From Amycolatopsis sp. cg9 (GTDB lineage Bacteria; Actinomycetota; Actinomycetes; Mycobacteriales; Pseudonocardiaceae): DNA of 64,000 bases. This document shows, one piece after another, positions 60,738 to 64,000 of this stretch. Position 1 is the first letter of the stretch. Every line of letters starts with the position of its first letter. Location of the stretch: the NCBI RefSeq assembly GCF_041346945.1, contig NZ_CP166850.1, positions 9,408,501 to 9,472,500 of the forward strand. Reading direction: 5' to 3'. A model generated the notes under the pieces. That model did no database searches, had not been told where the DNA came from, and worked only from the letters and a program-made list of their open reading frames with translations. Position numbers and translations under genes: made by a program.

Positions 60738-61601
60738 TCAGGCCAGCGGGTCAACTCCGGTCAGCGTGACACTTTCCGCCCAGAGCCGCCCGGCGGCCGC
60801 GTCGTCGGTGAGGTTCGCCCAGCGCTCCTCGAGCTTCGGCCGGCCGCGGAGGCCGAACACCCGCGGGCCCCAGAGCTGCCCGCCGGCGACGTCCGGGCCG
60901 AGCACCGCGCGGACGGCGGGCCGCGCACCGGCGTCCTTGCCCTGCAGCAGCACCCCGGCCGGTCGCCCGCCCAGCCACTGACCGGCGGTGCGCGTGTGCA
61001 CCGGCGGCCGCGACGGCGTCAGCGAGTCGAGCGCGCCGCCGGGGTGGGCGAGCACGCTGAGCCGTTTCGAGCCCGCTTCCCGCAGCCGCCGGTCGAGCTC
61101 GATCGCGAAGAGCATCTGGGCCAGCTTGGACCGCTCGTAGGCGCGCTTCGGCACGTAATCGCGTTCGCTCTGCAGGTCGGCGAAGTCGAGCTTCGCCGAC
61201 TTCGCCGCGAAGCTGCCGGTGGTGACGATGCGCGCGTCCGGCGCCAGCGCCGGCATCAGCCGGGCGATCAGCGCGAAGTGGCCGAGGTGGTTGGTGCCGA
61301 ACATCAGCTCGTGGCCGGCGGTGGTCTCGCGGCGGGGCGGGTGGTCGAGCAGGACTCCGGCGTTGGCGACCACTGCGTCCAGCTCGCCGGGGTCGGCGGT
61401 GGCGACCTGGGCCAGGTCGGCGAGGTCCAGCCGGAGGTGCGTGACGCGCGCCCCGGCGACGTGCGAGCGGATCGACGCGATCGCGGCCGCCGCCTTCGCC
61501 GGGTCACGGCTGCCGAGCACGACTTCCGCCCCGGCCGAGGCCAGCTGTTCGGCGGCGAAGTACCCGATCCCCGCGTTGCCGCCGGTCACCAGCACCCGCA
61601 T
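60738..61601 (-). CDS. SDR-family oxidoreductase (retinol-dehydrogenase-like)
   Basis: A 287-residue classical SDR: TGGNAGIGYFAA cofactor motif, DAVVANAGVLL, Ser in VTTGSFAAK and YxxxK in AYERSKLAQ. The NAG-HLGHFAL and DFADLQSERDY patterns match the retinol-dehydrogenase-like group. ATG at 61601 has GGGAGGGGACG upstream and is preferred to the frame start at 61640. Substrate unknown. An AAAGCGCTT half-LacI motif at about 61681 lies upstream. Confidence 0.9.
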   Translation of the reverse strand: MRVLVTGGNAGIGYFAAEQLASAGAEVVLGSRDPAKAAAAIASIRSHVAGARVTHLRLDLADLAQVATADPGELDAVVANAGVLLDHPPRRETTAGHELMFGTNHLGHFALIARLMPALAPDARIVTTGSFAAKSAKLDFADLQSERDYVPKRAYERSKLAQMLFAIELDRRLREAGSKRLSVLAHPGGALDSLTPSRPPVHTRTAGQWLGGRPAGVLLQGKDAGARPAVRAVLGPDVAGGQLWGPRVFGLRGRPKLEERWANLTDDAAAGRLWAESVTLTGVDPLA

Positions 61602-61686
61602 CGACGTCCCCTCCCCGTGCCCCGCCGTCCTCGCGGACAACGCTACCGGGCCGGCGGGAGTTCATCCCGGGGGAAGCGGAAAGCGC

Positions 61687-62055
61687 TTACAGCCGGCTCA
61701 GACCGTGGAGGATGCGCTCCATCATCTCGAGGCTCGGGCGGTTCCCCGCCCCCTTCCGCGCGGTGTGCACAGCGACGATCCCCCGGTCCGCCAGATCCGA
61801 CAGCAGGACCCGCGCCACCCCCAGCGGGATCCGGCGCCGGGCGGCGACTTCCGCGACCGACTGCGAGGTCCGGAGCAGCGCGCAGATCTCCGACTCTTCC
61901 CGTGAGCTCCCCCGCACCACCGCCCGCCCCCGCTGGGTGATCGAGACCAGCGTCTCGACCGGCAGGTCACGGGTCGGGCGGGTGCGGCCATGGGTGCGGA
62001 AGTACGGACGGACCATCCCCGCTCCGCCTTCTTCGAGCACGGACCCCCAGTGCAC
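61687..62055 (-). CDS. DUF742-family protein (orphan CvnC-like)
   Basis: A 122-residue protein. VRPYFRTHGRTRPTRDLPVETLV and the winged-helix-like end REESEICALLRTSQSVAEVA, LLSDLADRGIVAVH match DUF742, normally the third gene of actinobacterial conservons that also contain a sensor kinase, a Roadblock protein and a Ras-like GTPase. None of those lies here, so it stands alone. Start GTG 62055 or ATG 62016 (the latter fits the common N terminus). Confidence 0.82.
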   Translation of the reverse strand: MHWGSVLEEGGAGMVRPYFRTHGRTRPTRDLPVETLVSITQRGRAVVRGSSREESEICALLRTSQSVAEVAARRRIPLGVARVLLSDLADRGIVAVHTARKGAGNRPSLEMMERILHGLSRL

Positions 62056-62157
62056 AGCCAGCTCCTCACGGCGATTAATCCTTGTCGGCGATTATTTGAC
62101 CCGGTGATCGACTCGGCCGCAATCGACCGGACGGAGTAGCGCCGGAAAAACCGCTGA

Positions 62158-63180
62158 TCAACGCCGTGGCGGCGGCGCAGTACTACCCCGAAGGACCAGG
62201 TGCGTCCCGGCAATCGCGGGCGATGCCGCGATTTTTCCGCCGGACAACCGCGCCAGCAGGAGGCGGCCGGCCCGCTCCCCGAGCTCGGTCACCGGCTGCG
62301 CCACCGTGCTCAGATCGAGCAGGTCGGCGAGGTCGTGGTCGTCGAAACCGACCACCGAGACGTCCCCCGGCACCCGCAGCCCGGCCCGGCGCAGCGTCCG
62401 CAGCGCCCCGAACGCCATCTCGTCGGACGCGGCGAACACCGCGGTCGGCCGGCGGGGCAGCCCCAGCAGCGTGCCCATCGCCCGCTCCCCGCCCGAGACG
62501 GTGAAGCCGCCGCCGGTCTCGAACGCCGGGTCCGGCTCGCGACCGTCCGCCCGGCACACGGCGTGGTAGACCTCGCGATAGGCCGCGAGCCGCCGCAACG
62601 GCGTCGGGAAGCCGAGCGGGATCGGGTCGTTCTCGCCGATGAACGCGATTTCGCGGTGCCCGAGCTGGACCAGGTGCCGCATCGCGGCCACTGCCGCAGC
62701 GTGATCGTCGATGCCGACCGAGTCCGCGCCGGGCTCCTCGGTGCCGACCGTGACGAGCGGGGCACCGAGCCCCAGCAGCAGCTCGCGTTCGGCCGCCGCG
62801 AGGGGCAGGGAGAGCACGAGCACGGCGTCGACCCGGCGGCGCAGCGGCAGGTCGGCGAAGAACCGCGCGCGGCCCGCGTCGTCCCCGAGGTTGTAGAGCA
62901 GCAGGCTGGTCCCGGCCTCGCGCAGCACCCGCTCGACGCCGGAGATGAGCCGCGAGAAGTACCAGCGGTCGACGTAGGGGACGATCACGCCGACCGTCCC
63001 GGTCCGGCCGGTGGCCAGGCTCGACGCCGCGGGCGAGATCGCGTAGCCGAGCTGCGCGGCGGCCGCCAGCACCCGGGACCGCGTGCGCTCGGCGACGCCC
63101 GGCACCCCGCGCAGCGCCCGCGACACGGTGGCCGCCGAAACGCCGGCGACCCTGGCGACGTCGTCGAGCTTCTCCGGCAT
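62158..63180 (-). CDS. LacI-family transcriptional repressor of the sugar transport operon
   Basis: A 340-residue regulator. HTH: KLDDVARVAGVSAATVSRALRG, with hinge AAAQLGYAISPAASSLATG, then the periplasmic-binding-like sensor domain (about 62-335; GTVGVIVPYVDRWYFSRLISG, FAASDEMAFGALRTLRRAG). ATG at 63180. It is divergent from the sugar-binding lipoprotein gene, and two identical perfect 14-bp operators lie between them, so it surely controls that gene and itself. The family inducer is a sugar, probably one carried by the transporter. Confidence 0.93.
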   Translation of the reverse strand: MPEKLDDVARVAGVSAATVSRALRGVPGVAERTRSRVLAAAAQLGYAISPAASSLATGRTGTVGVIVPYVDRWYFSRLISGVERVLREAGTSLLLYNLGDDAGRARFFADLPLRRRVDAVLVLSLPLAAAERELLLGLGAPLVTVGTEEPGADSVGIDDHAAAVAAMRHLVQLGHREIAFIGENDPIPLGFPTPLRRLAAYREVYHAVCRADGREPDPAFETGGGFTVSGGERAMGTLLGLPRRPTAVFAASDEMAFGALRTLRRAGLRVPGDVSVVGFDDHDLADLLDLSTVAQPVTELGERAGRLLLARLSGGKIAASPAIAGTHLVLRGSTAPPPRR

Positions 63181-63197
63181 TCCCCGCCCCCGTCCGC

Positions 63198-63211
63198 TGC
63201 AAGCGCTTGCA
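63198..63211. promoter_or_regulatory. LacI-type operator 1
   Basis: TGCAAGCGCTTGCA, a perfect palindrome of the type bound by LacI regulators in actinobacteria, 18 bases upstream of the lacI-type gene start. Confidence 0.85.
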
Positions 63212-63263
63212 ACCATCCGTGTTGCCGGCATTGACACCAGCCTTGATCAAGGCTAATCATCGA

Positions 63264-63277
63264 TGCAAGCGCTTGCA
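63264..63277. promoter_or_regulatory. LacI-type operator 2
   Basis: A second identical TGCAAGCGCTTGCA, 66 bp from operator 1 (about six helical turns) and 33 bases before the transporter start, placed for repression by looping. Confidence 0.85.
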
Positions 63278-63310
63278 ATCGTGCGCCGCCCGTGCGGCAA
63301 GGAGGCCGAC

Positions 63311-64000
63311 ATGCGCCAGCTCCTCCCCCTCGCCGGTGCGGCCGTGCTGGCGAGCACCGCGCTCGTCGCGTGCTCCTCCGCCGCGGGCCTGACGATCAAC
63401 CTGTACATCTCGCCGGAGGACCACCTGCAGACGGTGGTCGACCGCTGCACCGCGGCCGCCGGCGGCAAGTACAAGATCGTCTACAACAAACTTCCGCGCG
63501 GCGCGGACGGCCAGCGCGAGCAGATGGTCCGCCGGCTCGCCGCCGGCGACTCGTCCCTGGACGTGCTCGGCCTCGACGTCACGTGGGTGCCGGAGTTCGC
63601 CGAAGCGGGCTGGGCCGAGGAATGGACCGGCGCGAACGCGGCCGCGGCCACCCAGGACGTGCTGCCCGGCCCGCTGGCCACGGCGAAGTGGAACGGGAAG
63701 CTCTACGGCGCCACGAAGAACACCAACGTCCAGCTGCTCTGGTACGACGACCGGATCACGCCGTCGCCGCCGAAGACGTTCGACGAGCTGATGACGCAGG
63801 CGGACCGGCTGAAGGCGGCCGGGAAGCCGTACCAGGTGCTGTTCACCGGCGCGCAGTACGAGGGGCTGGTCGTCTTCTACAACACGCTGGTCGCGTCGGC
63901 GGGCGGGCACATCCTGTCCGACGACGGCCGCTCGGTCGTGATGGACGACGGCGCGGTGCGGGCGCTGGAGCTCCTCAAGCGGCTCACCACGGCGGGGATC
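63311..64000 (+). CDS. ABC-transporter sugar-binding lipoprotein, LpqY-like (3' truncated by window)
   Basis: The first 230 residues of an exported solute-binding protein, cut by the window end. The lipobox is LVAC in ASTALVACSS. Then LYISPEDHLQTVVDRC, NKLPRGADGQREQMVRRLAAGDS and VLGLDVTWVPEFAEAGWAEEW match the trehalose-type LpqY branch of sugar-binding proteins; the ligand is inferred, maltose or cellobiose types remain possible. AAGGAGG precedes ATG at 63311. Two LacI operators lie in front. Permease genes probably follow outside the window. Confidence 0.88.
   Translation, partial: MRQLLPLAGAAVLASTALVACSSAAGLTINLYISPEDHLQTVVDRCTAAAGGKYKIVYNKLPRGADGQREQMVRRLAAGDSSLDVLGLDVTWVPEFAEAGWAEEWTGANAAAATQDVLPGPLATAKWNGKLYGATKNTNVQLLWYDDRITPSPPKTFDELMTQADRLKAAGKPYQVLFTGAQYEGLVVFYNTLVASAGGHILSDDGRSVVMDDGAVRALELLKRLTTAGI

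Overview
The window reads as chromosome of a GC-rich actinomycete, most likely Pseudonocardiaceae and Amycolatopsis-like. This is inferred from third-position G/C bias, frequent GTG starts, GTGA/ATGA stop-start overlaps, probable leaderless genes, an F420-type LLM oxidoreductase, an ESX/type VII cassette, many secreted glycoside hydrolases, and intergenic hairpin families that I associate with Amycolatopsis. I saw no tRNA, rRNA, CRISPR array, insertion sequence or prophage.

Layout. 1-5.4 kb: 3' part of an indolepyruvate ferredoxin oxidoreductase, a NarL-type response regulator, a GlxA-type AraC regulator coupled to a divergent RsbW-like ATPase, and an azoreductase. 5.5-20.1 kb: MarR regulator, lipoprotein and GH76 mannanase, CPBP protease with NmrA-like protein, EamA exporter and LysR, a second LysR facing a serine/threonine dehydratase, an LLM oxidoreductase, two divergent cell-wall enzymes (M15-like peptidase and NlpC/P60), DUF3072 under a near-perfect LexA box, a short second Rho, and an RsbW-like ATPase. 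20.1-31.8 kb: a low-complexity gap, GH64 and GH16 glucanases transcribed divergently, an alkyltransferase, an esterase-GH10-CBM2 xylanolytic enzyme, a PhoD-like phosphatase, an XRE regulator, two coupled SDRs, NnrD and a histidine phosphatase.

31.9-42.0 kb is a partner-switching island: three SpoIIE-type PP2C modules, three STAS proteins, three RsbW-type ATPase modules (one fused), a GAF-ANTAR protein and a 1,359-residue hybrid that joins histidine kinase, receiver, PP2C and RsbW domains. No sigma factor gene lies inside it. Further on come a GH15 glucodextranase-like enzyme, a two-component system flanked by two small exported proteins whose promoters share direct repeats, an aldo/keto reductase, and a three-gene type VII secretion cassette ending in a Pro/Lys-repeat protein (49.7-52.2 kb).

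52.2-60.6 kb holds a catabolic-looking operon: NCS1 permease, hydantoinase/oxoprolinase-type protein, three DUF917 paralogues and an SDR with an altered catalytic motif, with a PucR regulator next to it. Its substrate is unknown, and I rate it the best candidate for an undescribed pathway. The end holds an SDR, an orphan DUF742 protein, and a LacI regulator with two perfect operators in front of an LpqY-like sugar-binding lipoprotein cut by the window edge.
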